A stretch of 64,000 nucleotides of DNA, from positions 1-64,000 of the forward strand of contig QPMI01000291.1 in assembly GCA_004431415.1 (NCBI GenBank). The letters are read 5' to 3'. The DNA is from Cyanophora paradoxa (taxonomy: Eukaryota; Glaucocystophyceae; Cyanophorales; Cyanophoraceae). Numbering within the stretch: position 1 is the stretch's first letter; the number at the start of each line of letters is the position of its first letter. Made by a program: the position numbers and the translations under genes. This document shows, one piece after another, positions 46,768 through 58,045 of the stretch. The notes below the pieces were generated by a model. It worked only from the letters and a program-made list of their open reading frames with translations, did not search any database and was not told the DNA's origin.

Positions 46768-48642
46768 TCACGGCTGGTGCCCGCCGGGCTGGGAGGAGCC
46801 CGGCCGGAAGCCCGAGAGCACGGGGGGTACGCGGGGCTCCCGCCGCTTGACGGCGACGAAGCGGACGCAGCGGTACCTAGGGAGGGGATGAATGACCGGG
46901 GAGAAGCCTTGGGGGGTACGCACGTGGATTGCATCATGGAGCGTGGGTTTGCGGCGTACGCGCACTGCACCTCCCCCTCCTCCTCGATGTCGAACCCGTA
47001 CGCCTCGATCGCTGTACCCCGGACGCCCGCGGTCGCACGACGCGGTACCCCCTCTCCTCCGAAAGAACGGCGTACCCGGGCGGAGCTCGTCCCAGGCGAG
47101 CTCGAGGGAGGGCTCGCGGGGCATGTCTGCCCAGTGCCAGAGGAGGGGCCCGACGTTCACCCACACCCCGTTCTCCCGCAGTATGTGCGCCAGGACCTGG
47201 CCGGCTCGAGGGTCAGGGGGGTACGCGGTTCTCCCCGCTCCGGGGGGTACGCGGGGCGCGCGGTGAGGTAATCGAGGACGTTGTGGGCCGTGTCGATGAA
47301 AAAGGCCGTCGCGACGGCGTCGAAGGCGCCCTCGTGCTCCCCCTGCGAGTACACCTCCACGAAGTCCCCTGCACGGGGGGTACGAGTTGGAATCCGTTTT
47401 TTTTTGGTGGGCGGCGGAAGGGGTACCGGCGCTCATGGAGAAATCCGAGCCCGGGGGAATGTCCGTCGGGTCGACGTCGGGGACCGAGACCTGAGGGGGG
47501 GGTACAGGGTTCGCCGCGGGACGGGGACGGAGGGGAGCGAGACGGGGAGGCGTACGGGGCGGAGGGCGTCCTCTACGGATACGAGATTGCACCTGCCGGG
47601 CGCCGTAAGCTCGAGGGGTACACGGGGGCCGAGAGGGGGGTAGGGGCGCGCATGGAGTGGAGCCAGGGGTAGATGGCGAACGCCTTGGAGCCCGGGGCGC
47701 GGTTCAGAACGAACTGGGAGGAGAGCAGCATGAAGTAGGACCACTCGCAGCCCTCGACGGCGTACCCCCTCCTCACGAGCTCCCATGCGAGCCGTGCGAG
47801 GCCGGCCCCGGGGACCAGCACGCGGATCGCGTTGCGCGGGTGCACGTCCGGCGGGAATCGTCGCACGATCTCCTCGATGATGGGCCTGCGGGCGGGCCGC
47901 CGAGCCGTCGGCGAAAGAGAAAGCGACGGGGCGGGCCGCGCACGTGTAGCAGGCCTCGCGCTCGGCGCGGCCGTCCTCGGACCAGTCGCGCACGAACTGC
48001 CGGAGCGTGCTCCGCAGCTTATCCATCTGATCCTCCCGCGCGGGCTCTGCGCGCCTTTCTCGGCACGGGCGCGCCGAGGGCGGGCGAGCTCTGGATCTAG
48101 GTCTGGCGCACGGACGGGGGCGGAGTCGTCAAGGCACACGGGGGCGCCGTTCTCAAAGAGCTGGTGCGGGGCGACGATGTGCTTTATCAGCGCCCAGTTC
48201 GCGTCCTTCGCCTCCCGCATGCGCCGAATCCTGCCCCCCAGCGGAACCTGCGGCGCGAGGTACCGGTCAGCCGGCCGGTGCCGCTCCGCACGCGAAACGC
48301 GGCTCTCACAAGCTGCTTCTGATGCGGCGGAAGGCCTTGGTACCTGCGCAGGAGCGCTCGCGCGTGAGCGCTGGGTGGAGGCCGCGCAGGCGTGGCAGCG
48401 CACGTCCGCTCGGCGCGGTCGATCCATCGAGCAGTGTGCTCGGGGTAGTATCGCATCGCGTTGACGATCTCATCAAAGTGCTGGCGCTCGGCGACGTCCT
48501 CGTGCGCGCCGTGGCCGCCGCACGGCTGCCCGTCGTGCGTGTGCCCTCCGTGCTCCGGCGCCATGTGCTGGTGGCTGTGGCTGTGCCCGTGCTCGTGATG
48601 ATCGTGTCCGCCGCACGGCACGCCGCCGTGATCGTGGGACAT
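46768..48642 (-). CDS. CARNMT1: Carnosine N-methyltransferase with His-rich N-terminal extension
   Basis: SAM-dependent N2227-family enzyme; known members methylate histidine in carnosine to form anserine, and can act on protein histidines. Start [14 protein letters not shown] at 48642 is followed by about 50 residues very rich in His and Gly. Family landmarks follow: [83 protein letters not shown], the SAM motif [22 protein letters not shown] with [92 protein letters not shown] and the last exon [14 protein letters not shown]. Stop TGA at 46768-46770. About nine introns, many starting gtaccccc. The His-rich head is not part of the conserved domain and may bind metal. Confidence 0.92.
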
Positions 48643-48791
48643 CGGTCGAGCTCGCTGAGTACCTTGGCTGAGCTCGAGATTTGATCCGGCACCCCCTTAG
48701 CAATAGCTTCTCGTGTGGCCGAGCCCAAGCTTTTGATCCGTGCAGCTGTTTAGCTATAGATAAGTCGGCTGCCCTACAATGTACACTGCAA
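48643..48791. promoter_or_regulatory. Short spacer between two minus-strand genes
   Basis: Only 149 bp separate the stop of the coiled-coil gene from the start of the methyltransferase. It must hold the terminator of the former and the promoter of the latter. It is AT-richer than its flanks (ttagctatagataag, aatgtacactgcaatcac). Confidence 0.3.
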
Positions 48792-51016
48792 TCACATGAA
48801 GGATCCTATGCGGCCGGAGAGCGGGCGGGCCTTCCGCGGCGGGGGCCGCATGTCGACGCCGAAGCCTAGGGCGATGGACGCGGCCTCGACCACGCCGGCC
48901 GGCGCCGGGTCGAAGGCTTCGGGCGCGGGCGCGGCGGCGCTCGCCGCGGGGCGGGGCGGGGAGGCCGGCTCGGTTATCTCGGGGTCGCTGAGGCTCATGC
49001 GGGGGAAGCTGGCGCTCACGTCGAGCTCGGCGAAGCGTCTCGCCGCCTGCGAGGGCGACGCCGGCGAGCGCGTCCGGCCCTTGGCCGAGGAGGGCCGGGA
49101 GCGGGGGGCGGAGCTCGGGCGGGAACCGGAGCCGGAGCGGGGGGCGGAGAGGGGCCGGGAGCGGGGGGTAGAGTACACGTCCTCGTACTTCCGGGCGGGC
49201 GAGGCTTCCCGGGAGGAGGGCGGTCCGCTGCCCCCTCCCCCGCCGCCCCCGCCTCCGCTTCCGCTGCCGCGCCGCGCGAGGGGCCCGCCGGGCGGCAGTG
49301 GGGCCGCCCCGCGGATGTGGGGGCGCCCGGCGCGCGGGGCGGCCGGCCGGCCGAGGCCGGGGTGCCGCCGGCGCCGGGGCGAGGCTGGGGCTCGGGGGCT
49401 CGGCGGACGCCCCCAGGATCGAGTCCAGCAGGGCGTCGTTGGGGTCGCGTACCCCCCGGGCGCGTCGGCGGCCGCGGCCGCCTCTCGCGCCTCAGAGAGG
49501 CGTCGGGAGGCGCGTCGCGGGGGCGGGGCGGAGGCGGAGGCGGGGCCGGAGGGCCGGGGGCGGGGAGGACGGGGCGCTTCGGGCGCGGGGCGGCGGGGCG
49601 CGGCGCTTGGCCCCCGGGGAGGCGGCAGAGGCGGAGGAGGGCGGCTGGGCCGGCCCCGGGTCGGAGGGCCGCGGGCGGGACGGCTTCGCGGAGGCGGCGC
49701 GGCGGCGCGGGAGGGGCCGCAGGGGCTCCAGCGCGGCCGCCGCCGGGGGGGTACCGAAGCCCCCGTACCGCTTCGCGTTCGTGACGAGGACGGCGTACTT
49801 GCGGTCCTGCGGCCGCGTCGGGAAACGGGAGACGGGCGGGTTCGAACCCGAACCCGGGGCCGCGCACCACGTCCCGCAGGGCGTTGGCGTAGCGCTTCTG
49901 CGTTCTGGGCGGGGCGGGGGGAGTAAGGGTGGGGCCGCAGGGGTACGGAATAGGGAGGGGAGGGGCTACGCACATCTCAAAGGCGCGCTCGCGGTCCGCG
50001 ATGAGCTTCCGGGCGGCCGCCTCCTGCCCCTCCAGCAGAACCCGCATCTCCTGCGGGCGGCGCGGCGCGGCTCAGAGGACGAAGAGGTCGCGGCGGGCGT
50101 CGGCGGGGGCGGGGGCGGGGGCGCACGGCGTTGTGGCGGAGCTGCAGGCGCTCGAGCTGGTCGACGTAGCTGGCGTAGATGCGGCGCTGCCAGGCGTCCT
50201 TCTCGCGCGCCTCCAGCGCCGCCCACTGCCCCCGCGCCTCGTGCGCCCTCTCGTACTCGCCGAGGCGCGCGTGGCCCTGGTGCTTCTTCTCGAGGGTCTG
50301 CAGCGCGGGGGAAGCCTTGAACGCCTCCGGCCGCATCTTCTCGTGCGTCCGCTCGTCCAGCGCCCCCCGCTCCTCCCGGTGCTTCCGCCGCAGCGCGTCC
50401 AGCTGCGCGCGCGCGCGAGCCCCGGTCAGTGGCGGGGCGCGCGGCGCGGCGCGAATCGATCTCGGGCGCCTGCCGCAGGTTCTCCTCGCGCAGGAGGGTC
50501 TCCCGCGCGTCCCACTCGGCGGCGAGGTGCATCCCGAGCTCCTCCGTCGCCGACGCGAGCCCCTCCTTCTCCATCAGAGCGGCCTCCTCCAGCTGCCTCC
50601 TCTTGAACTGCGCATCGCCGGCGGCGATCAGCGCCCGACCCGCGGGGCGCTCGGCCCGGCCGCAGGCGGGTGGACCGGGTTGGCCCGTTGGCCTCCCCCG
50701 GTCCCTCTCAGCGCCCCCATGGAGCATGCAGCATGCGCACCTCGTTGATGTCGGCCTTGACCTTCTGGATGCCGCTGGCGACGACCTGCGCCTTGGCGTA
50801 GTCCTAGGAACGGTCAGTGCCGGGCATGCGGGCGCCGGGGCGTGCTGCCGGACCTGATCTCGCTCCGCTTCCCTCTTGAGGCGCTCAAGCTTCAGGAGCA
50901 TGCTCTCTAGCCCCTGCACACGTGGTTAGCTAGAGGCCAAGTTGGGCGCAACAGCTGGCGGCTGGCTGGATCAATCTCACATTAGAGTCTACGTCCAGCA
51001 TCTCCGTGGGCTCCAT
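48792..51016 (-). CDS. Coiled-coil protein with Ser/Pro/Arg-rich C-terminal tail
   Basis: Probable start MEPTEMLDVDSN at 51016 (an upstream in-frame ATG lies at 51175). Exons encode mostly helical, charged sequence: GLESMLLKLERLKREAERDQ, DYAKAQVVASGIQKVKADINE, ALIAAGDAQFKRRQLEEAALM, ASATEELGMHLAAEWDARETLLREE, LDALRRKHREERGALDERTHEK, then FKASPALQTLEKKHQGHARLGEYERAHEARGQW, WQRRIYASYVDQLERLQLRHN, VLLEGQEAAARKLIADRERAFEM and KYAVLVTNAKRYGGFGT. The ASPALQTLEKKHQGHARLGEYERAHEAR block occurs in uncharacterised protist coiled-coil proteins. The tail is low complexity, with RPSSAPRSRPSSAKGR, and ends RPLSGRIGSFM at stop 48792-48794. Microtubule association is a guess from the basic Ser/Pro tail. Confidence 0.7.
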
Positions 51017-51642
51017 CCCGGCAAGCGCTTGGGCTGCGGTGCGCCGCCGAGCTGCAGCTGTTTGCCAATTCAACGTGGGCGGCTCTCTATCACTCCCTGT
51101 GCTCTCTCTCGCGGCCGCTGGCTGCTCCGGTGCTGGACTCGCACGTCCGTGCCACGTCGGAGCGGTTGGGTACACTGACTGGCAGTCGCCTGTACCCCCA
51201 GGAGGACGCGAAGGTGCGCCGGCGCCGCGATCCGCGTATTTTTCGCCGGTAGGAAAGGATCTGCTTGGTAAAGAGACGCTATAGGACCTGCGAGAGTGGC
51301 CCGGCGCCGTTTTCGTCAGTTAGCATCTAAAACCCTTGACCAACGCCCCGCTAGCCGCCGTCGTCAGGTCGCCTTTTCGACGCCGGTCTCTCTAGCCGAT
51401 CGATTCTTCCCTAGAGCGAGTCACCAGGCGACGTTCCCCACCAGCGTCAGTCCCGAGTTCGGAGCCCGACCAAAGGCGACCCAACCGGCCACCGGCACGC
51501 CTGGCGCCCTTCCGGCGCCCTTCTTAGCATCTTCCGAGATAGTCCCGTTCGTTTGGGGGCAAACCGTCGGGACGCGCCAAATCCCTTCAAATCCTCGGCG
51601 TGGCGCGCCCTCGTCGCCCGGCTGACCCTCGGGGCGGCGCAG
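51017..51642. promoter_or_regulatory. Divergent promoter region
   Basis: Lies between the coiled-coil gene (minus) and the choline-transporter-like gene (plus). No additional gene recognised. Contains repeated phrases such as cgccttttcgacgccggt and ccaaccggccaccgg; the part close to 51,642 probably forms the 5' UTR of the transporter. Confidence 0.4.
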
Positions 51643-54158
51643 ATGTATCAGCAGGGTTATGGCGGACAACCTGGCTACGGCCAGCAGCAGCAGTACGGTG
51701 GTGGCTACGGCGGTGCGCTTTGCTGCGCAGTCGCGCGCCTTCGATCGTCCCGCCGACGCCGACGCTCGCGCAGGAAGCGGCGTCGTCGCCGGCCCGTACG
51801 GTGCGGGCCCGATGCCGGAGCAGGGCGGCTACGGCGCCCCGGCGTACCCGCCGCACCAGCCCCGCGCCTACAACGAGGACCCCAAGGCGAAGCTCTACCA
51901 GCAGGGCGAGACGGTGCGTCGCCGCCGCCGCCGCGATTTCGCCTTCTTCCGCCCCGCGCCGACTCTCCTGCTCCGCGCAGGCTTACATCAGCCGCAACCG
52001 GTGGGCGGCGCCCCGCCCGCGACCGCGCGGGCCGCCCCTGACGGACGCGCGCGCGTACCCCCCGCAGCACGTGCCGCGACATCCTGTTTCTGATCCTCTT
52101 CATCGCCTTGTGCGCCGTACCCCCGTCCGGCCCGCCCGCCCCGCCCTCGCTGACGCCCCCCGCAGCTGGGCCGGCATGGGATTGTGCGCTCCGCGGGCCC
52201 GGGGGCGCGGCGCGTACCCCCCCGAGCCGCGGCGCCCTAACCGTCTACCCCCGCAGCGTTGCCTTCTTCGCCTTCAAGTACGGCGACCCGACCCGGCTCG
52301 TGGCGCCCGTGACCGCCTCCGGCGAGATCTGCGGCGTCGGCAAGGCGCGCCCGCCTCGCCGCGCCCCCCGCCCCGCCTGCTCCCGCCCGACTAACGGGAC
52401 GCGCCGCGGCGCCCCCGCGCATGCAGATGTCGGCGTACCCCTCGCTCTACTGGCCCATGCCGACGCAGGTGGCGGAGATGATCGCGGCCGGCAACAAGGG
52501 CGTCTCGATCTGCGTGGCGAAGTGCCCGAAGCTCGCCGAGCCCTTCATCTCGGGCCCCGACGGCGCGGTCTCGGCGGCCCCCTCGATCTACGACACCCAG
52601 GAGATGCCCGGCCTCAAGCACTTCTGCGTGCCCACCAACACGGACGCCTTCACCGACGTCTTCCAGCGCATCAACCAGAAGGCGAGCGCGTCGCTCGCTT
52701 GCTGGGCTTCTTTTCAACTCTGACCCGCCCCGCCCCGCCGCGCAGTTCAGCGGCCTGGACGCGCAGCTCTCGTACGTCGTCTCCAACTGGAACGCCATCG
52801 CCGCCGGTGCTTTCCCGCGCCCCCCTTCGCTCGGCTCTGGGCTGACGCGGCGCGCAGCGGTCGGCATCGCGCTGGGCGCCTCGCTCGTGTGGCTCATCCT
52901 CATGCGCTTCGCCGCCGCCGTGATGGTCTGGATGACCGTCCTCATGGCCGTCCTCGTCGCCGTCGCCGCCACGATCCTCGCCTGGTACAAGGCCGGCTAC
53001 ATCTCGGTCCCCGCCGGCTTCAAGAACGTCGTCCTGGACAAGATCGACGCGTACGCCATCGACCACAAGCTCATGCTCGGCATCGCGATCGCCCTCACGA
53101 TCGTCACCGTCGTGCTGCTGCTCGTCGTCCTCGTCATGTTCACGCGCATCATGATCGCCGTCGGCATCGTCCGGGAGGCCTCGGCGGCCCTCGGCGACCT
53201 CCCCGGCCTCTTCGTCTTCCCGCTCCTCACCCTCGTACTCCTCCTCGTGCTCTGGGTCTACTGGCTCTCCGTCTTCGGCTACCTCGCCTCGGCCGGCGAG
53301 TGGAACATCAGCACGCTCTCGTACAACGCCTCCAACACGCTGCGCGGCCTCATCGCGTACCACTTCTTCGGGCTCCTCTGGACCGCCGTCCTCATCGAGG
53401 CGATCCAGGAGTGCACGATCGCCGGCGCCGTCGCCACCTGGTACTTCACCCGCGACAAGAAGTCGATCCCGTTCTTCACGGTGGGCCAGGCCTTTGGCCG
53501 CTCGGTGACCTACCACCTGGGCTCGCTCGCCCTGGGCTCGCTCCTCATCGCCGTCGTCAAGTTCATCCGCGCCGTGCTCGCCTACATCGAGCGCAAGTTC
53601 AAGGAGCTCCAGAACCCCGTCGTCAAGTACGTCTGCTGCTGCGTCCAGTGCTGCCTCTGGTGCGCGGCTTCTCAAATATACGTGCCTCTTAAGAAGTCTT
53701 ACTTAACTCTACTTTGCTTTAGGTGCTTCGAGAAGTTCCTCAAGTTCATCACGCGCAACGCGTACATCGAGATCGCGATCACGGGCAAGTCCTTCTGCTC
53801 GGCGGCCGCCGACGCCTTCGGCCTCCTCCTCCGCAACGTGCTCCGCGTGGCGGCCGTGGGCGTCATCAGCGACTTCCTCCTCTTCCTCGGCAAGCTGGCG
53901 GTCACCGTCGGCACCATGGCGGCCTGCGCGGCCATCATGACCAACGGCGGCAACCTCGCGACGGCGCCCATCCTCCCCATCATCCTCTGCGGCCTCATCG
54001 CGTACGGCGTCTCCTCGGCCTTCTTCACCATCTGCTCGATGGCCATCGACACGATCCTCTTCTGCTTCTGCGAGGACTGCGAGAAGCACGAGGCGACCGG
54101 CCAGTACTACATGCGCGAGTCCCTCCGCGACTTCATCGACTCGGCCTCCCGCAAGTGA
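51643..54158 (+). CDS. Choline transporter-like protein (CTL/SLC44 family)
   Basis: Start MYQQGYGGQPGYGQQQQYGGGYGG at 51643 gives a Gly/Gln/Tyr-rich cytosolic N-terminus, then YGAPAYPPHQPRAYNEDPKAKLY. PRDILFLILFIALC is the first membrane helix, preceded by a basic segment. An extracellular loop with Cys residues follows (YPSLYWPMPTQV, CVAKCPK, HFCVPTNTDAF). A long exon from 52,860 supplies the remaining helices, including GLLWTAVLIEAIQECTIAGAVATWYF and SVTYHLGSLALGSLLIAVVKF. The family signature CCLWCFEKFLKFITRNAYIEIAI is restored by removing an AT-rich 63-nt intron (53660-53722). The end is DAFGLLLRNVLRVAAVG, FCFCEDCEKHEATGQYYMRESLRDFI, stop 54156-54158. Solute (choline or ethanolamine) is inferred from the family. 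Confidence 0.94.
53660..53722 (+). other. 63-nt AT-rich intron in the transporter gene
   Basis: Begins gtgcgcgg, ends ctttgctttag. Its length is a multiple of three and it has no in-frame stop, so the open frame runs through it; removal joins LW to CF in the family signature. Its base composition differs sharply from the flanking exons. Confidence 0.85.
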
Positions 54159-55220
54159 GCGGCCTCAGGGCCTGGGCGGCCTGGTCCGCGGCTCGGCCGC
54201 TCGGCGGCTTAAGCTCCGGGCAAGCGCCGTGGCTCGCCGAGTCGCTGGGCCTCGGGGTGGGCGACGCCCGAGGCCCGCTCTGCTCTCAAGGTTTTTTCAT
54301 TGATATTGGTAGAGGTTGCACGTGTATATGTCGCGTCCAATTGCAACTGGTACGGTCACTCGTGTTCCGAGTCCGGTGTTACAGTGTGGACGTCGCACGG
54401 GCCGCCGATCCGCGGGCTCGAGGGCCGGGCCCGGGGCGGGGCAGCGGCTGTACATACGCGCACGTAGCGCAATGCGTGATCATGAGGGTATACGTACCCT
54501 CTAGCTCTGTAGCGAAATCTGGTCATGGGGTAGCATGCGCATTCAAGATCGACACCGTCGGACCCCTGCAATCAGCGGAGGGTACCCGCTGAGCCTCGGA
54601 TCTGGATCTCGGAGCATGGATCGAAGCGCGGAATTAATATTATAAGGAATCGCTAGCTTGTTTAATTTCATAGGAATACACCTAGGGAACGAGTCTAAGC
54701 TCAAGACCGCCCCAACACTAACGGAACACGATGCCATGATCATCGGATGAGAAACTCAAAAATGCATAGGGCGTGCATGGAGAAGCGCGCGGAAATACCG
54801 AACTGACCGTCGGACTGCAATACTGCACTGCGTGAGGCATACTCCTCAGGGCATACTGTACATAACGCACAAGAGAGGCGTAGCCCTGACCCGCCCGAGA
54901 TTCCAGCCTGGCAGCAAGCTCACATGCGAAATTAAAGATCTAGAACTAGATCAAAGAGATCCCTACGGTTACCTACGAACTGAAACCGAAACGCGAAGTT
55001 GAAGCTGAGTGCTTTTGAGCGAAAATCGATTCAAAAGTTGAGATCTAGATAGAAAAAGGCCGAAGCCTGAAGCCGTGGAAGTGTTGTGCGGAAAACCAAT
55101 AATAGTAACGAGGCGGCTTCCCATCCATAAGCGGGGGAGCCGAGACTCGATTTCGAAGCGAAGTGTTGTGCGTGCGTGACCGTGAGGGCTCCTCCAGGCT
55201 CGAGGGCTCCTCCAGGCTCC
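54159..55220. other. Convergent intergenic region
   Basis: Separates the stops of the choline-transporter-like and FNT genes. GC falls toward the middle (54,600-55,080). No gene recognised; short palindromes (agatctagat, tgatcatg) recur, and gagggctcctccaggct is repeated in tandem at about 55,186-55,220. Confidence 0.55.
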
Positions 55221-57210
55221 TCAGTGGTGTGAGTGGAGGGCGCGGTGGCCGAGCCAGACGGCGGCGCCGACGAGGACGGCACCGCCGAGGGCGTTGCCGA
55301 GGGAGGACCAGAGGAGGTTGTGGGCGAGGCCCGCCGCGGTGATCGCCCCGCCCGCCAGCATCCCCGCCGGCAGCGTGAACATGTTCTGCCGGCGCGCGCG
55401 AGGGCGCGAGGGCGTACGCGTGAGGCTTCGTTCGCGCTTGATAACGCTAGGCCCTACTGCGAGGCCGGGGGGGGGGGGGGGGGGGGGGGGGCGCACGGCG
55501 ACGGAGTGCTCGAAGCCGAGGAAGACGAAGGAGCAGACGGGGAGCCAGATCGTCGCCGCCTGCGCCGCGGCCGGGGAGGGAGCCCGTGAGGCGCGCACCC
55601 TGGGGGCGGGCCGGCCGAGGGCGGCGCTAGGCGTCGCTTCCTTGCTCCCCCCGATCGCTTGCCTACGCCTAGACGAGGGCGGGGAAGCGGGGGGGCGGGG
55701 GCGGGCCTTGGAGATCATGTCGCGCGAGGCGAGCGAGCCGTACGTCGCCGTGCACACCAGCCAGTTCGCCAGGATCCCCTGCGAAGAGAAGAGAACGCGC
55801 GCATCGGATCGCTGAGGAGAAGCTTGAGAAAGAAGAGGGGTACGGGACCTTGAAGAAGATGCGGGAGGCCGGCTGGAGGGCCTTCGCCTCCGCCACGTGC
55901 GCGAAGGCGTGGCCCACCGGGCCCGGCGCGAACATCCCCGCCGCGTTGCTGGGAGGGGGGTCAGGAGGAGGGGGCGGGGGCGAGGGAGGGGGAGGGTGGA
56001 GGGGGGTACGGGAGGTTACCAGAGCATCGCCATGAGGGCCGCGCCGACGAAGTTGCCGCACCACGAGACCGCCTGCGCGCGCGCGAGGTACCGCATCAGA
56101 AGGGGGATGGGGGAAGGAGGCGCGCGGGGGGTACGGGCGCGCCCAGCTGCGGGCAAGGTGGACCCAGGTGGTCTTCCCCTCGAGCGTCGACGTCGTCATG
56201 TACATCGTGTTCGTCGTGAACCTGGGTACAGAATAAGAAAGGAAAAGAAAAGGAAAGGGGGGTACGCGCACATCTCGACGCCGTAGACGAGGACGAGGAA
56301 GAGGCCGAAGGGGAAGAGGAGGGCGGAGATGGCCTTGGCGAGGCCGTACGAAAAGTCCGCGTCCGCGTGCGTCAGGTGGCCGAAGATCTGAAGAGAAGAG
56401 GAGCTCGGGTCAGCAGGGCAGGAGAAGTAGGTCTCTTGTTGAGAGAGGAGGCGCGCTGCGCGTGCTCACCGCAAGATTGAGTGTCATTGCGACGGCCTGC
56501 GCGGGGGCGGGAGGGCGGGCGGGCGGGAGGCGCTCAGGGAACGGGGAGGAGGCGGTGGAGGAGGGGGATGAGAAGAAGGGCAGGGGCGGGGGCGGACCAC
56601 GAAAGCGCCTGCCATCATCGAGAGAACGAAGACTGCGGCGATGGGCGGGCGGGGCGGGTAGCACGCGTCGGGTCGGGCGGGCGGGCAGGGGGATAGCCGG
56701 GCAAGCGCCGGCACCTCGCCAGTTGGGCATCTTGCTCTTCTTGACGCCGGCCTCGACCGCGTAGTTAAACATGTCCACGCCTGTGCGTACGCGCTTGCGT
56801 GAGCGGTGGGCGAGCCTCCCAGCTAGCCCCGTCGCGAGTCCCGCCCCCGGCGGGCTAGCTGTAGCGCGAGTGGCCTGCCCCTCACGGGCGAGCGCACCGA
56901 TCGGGGTCTTTTGGACTACGGGAACCGGCTGGTTATCCGTCCTCGGGGCGCCAGTCAGAGGGTTCACGTTCGGCGCCGGCCCCTCCGCCTGGGCGACGAG
57001 GAAGGGCCGGGAGAGTGGCGGGAGAAGGGTCGCAGCGCCCACGAGCCTCCTGCAGCTGCCGAAGAACGCGCGCTCGGGTGCGATCGCAGCCCGCACGATG
57101 GCGTGCGCCCGTCGGGCATCGCGCGACACTTGCGCGGGCCGGATGGCCGCGCCCTGCTGGAGCTGGACTCGCGAGGCCACGCCCGAGGGAAGAGTGACGA
57201 CGAACGCCAT
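55221..57210 (-). CDS. Formate/nitrite transporter family protein (FNT), possibly plastid NAR1-type
   Basis: Start MAFVVTLPSGVASRVQLQQ at 57210. The first ~140 residues are Ala/Arg-rich without acidic clusters and resemble a plastid transit region, though no cleavage site is certain. Then come VDMFNYAVEAGVKKSKMPNW, AVAMTLNLAV, IFGHLTHADADFSYGLAKAISALLFPFGLFLVLVYGVEMFTTNTMYM, TWVHLARSW, AVSWCGNFVGAALMAMLW, GPVGHAFAHVAEAKALQPASRIFFK, GILANWLVCTATYGSLASRDMISK, TIWLPVCSFVFLGFEHSVA and NMFTLPAGMLAGGAITAAGLAHNLLWSSLGNALGGA; stop at 55221-55223. The GILANWLVC and GFEHSVANM motifs are diagnostic of FNT pentameric channels. In algae NAR1 proteins move nitrite into the plastid; that role is inferred. 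Exons are short and introns GC-rich, one with a 25-nt homopolymer. Confidence 0.92.
55467..55491 (-). repeat. Intronic poly-G tract (poly-C in sense)
   Basis: Twenty-five G on the plus strand, so C on the sense strand of the FNT gene, within the intron between the SFVFLGFEHSVA and NMFTLPAG exons. Confidence 0.95.
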
Positions 57211-58045
57211 CGAGCTGTATCAGCCGCACTGACAGCTTGCGCTAGCCTGGGGCTGACGTAGGCCTACTCGGGCGGGCTGCGGTCTCGCTAGCGGGCTCTA
57301 GATAGCTGCACGATGCTTCCCACGACGCCCTGACGCTGTGCCCGCGACAGATCCCGACCTTGCCTCTTGCCGCTTACCGCGAACTTAGAGCACTTCGTTC
57401 GCAAATCGCGCTGTATCCCCCCGCCAGCGAAAGCCTTGAATTCGAAGCGTCGACTCTCCGAACGCGCAAGCGGCGCAACATGTACGCGCATTCCGGCGCG
57501 TCGCGCGGCTTGCTCTCAGCTGCAGCGCTTAGCGCTAGCTCGCAAGCGGCGCAATATGTACGCCTATTCCGGCGCCGGCGCCCGGCGCGTCGCGCGGCTT
57601 GCTCTCGGCACTGCAAGCTTGAGCGCTAGCTCGCTCAAGATCTGCGCATGCGATGCGCGCGCGCCGCGGCGCGTGGGCCCAGGCCGCGCCGGCCGCGCGC
57701 GGCCGGGGGCCTGCGTATATGCATATGGGTACGTACCCCGCGGTCGCAGCCGGATCTGTCGACCCGCGGCCGGTACCCCTCAGGGGTCACCTCAGGGACC
57801 TGTACCCCTAGCCGGGCCGGGCCAGGCCTTCTGCGCCCCTGTACCCTTCTGGTACCCGGCCCCGCTCCTGATCACACACCCCCTCCGCAGGGGCCGGCGC
57901 CAAGAATAAGTATCTCTCTCATATAGAGAGCGATCGAGACACGAGGGAGGAAGGGGCAGGGGGCCAGCCGGCGCCTTCTGACGATCACGGGTCGTACCTG
58001 GAGTCGCCCCAGCGGACGCGAGTGGAGTATTACGCCATGGCTACA
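57211..58045. other. Host flank next to the viral segment
   Basis: GC-rich DNA upstream of the FNT gene. No gene recognised. It contains a two-copy tandem repeat at about 57,465-57,610 (gcaagcggcgcaa, attccggcg, cgtcgcgcggcttgctctc). Composition changes abruptly at about 58,045. Confidence 0.6.
57465..57610 (+). repeat. Two-copy tandem repeat of about 70-75 bp
   Basis: The unit gcaagcggcgcaacatgtacgc ... gcgtcgcgcggcttgctctc appears twice, the second copy with a small insertion of gccggcgccc. Confidence 0.8.

Noticed and set aside
49000-49700. Possible second gene in the GC-rich low-complexity region
   Set aside because: All six frames are open because of extreme GC content; only the minus frame connects to conserved exons.
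48796-49926. 376-codon plus-strand open frame
   Set aside because: Gly/Arg-rich shadow of the Ser/Pro/Arg-rich tail of the coiled-coil gene, which joins conserved upstream exons.
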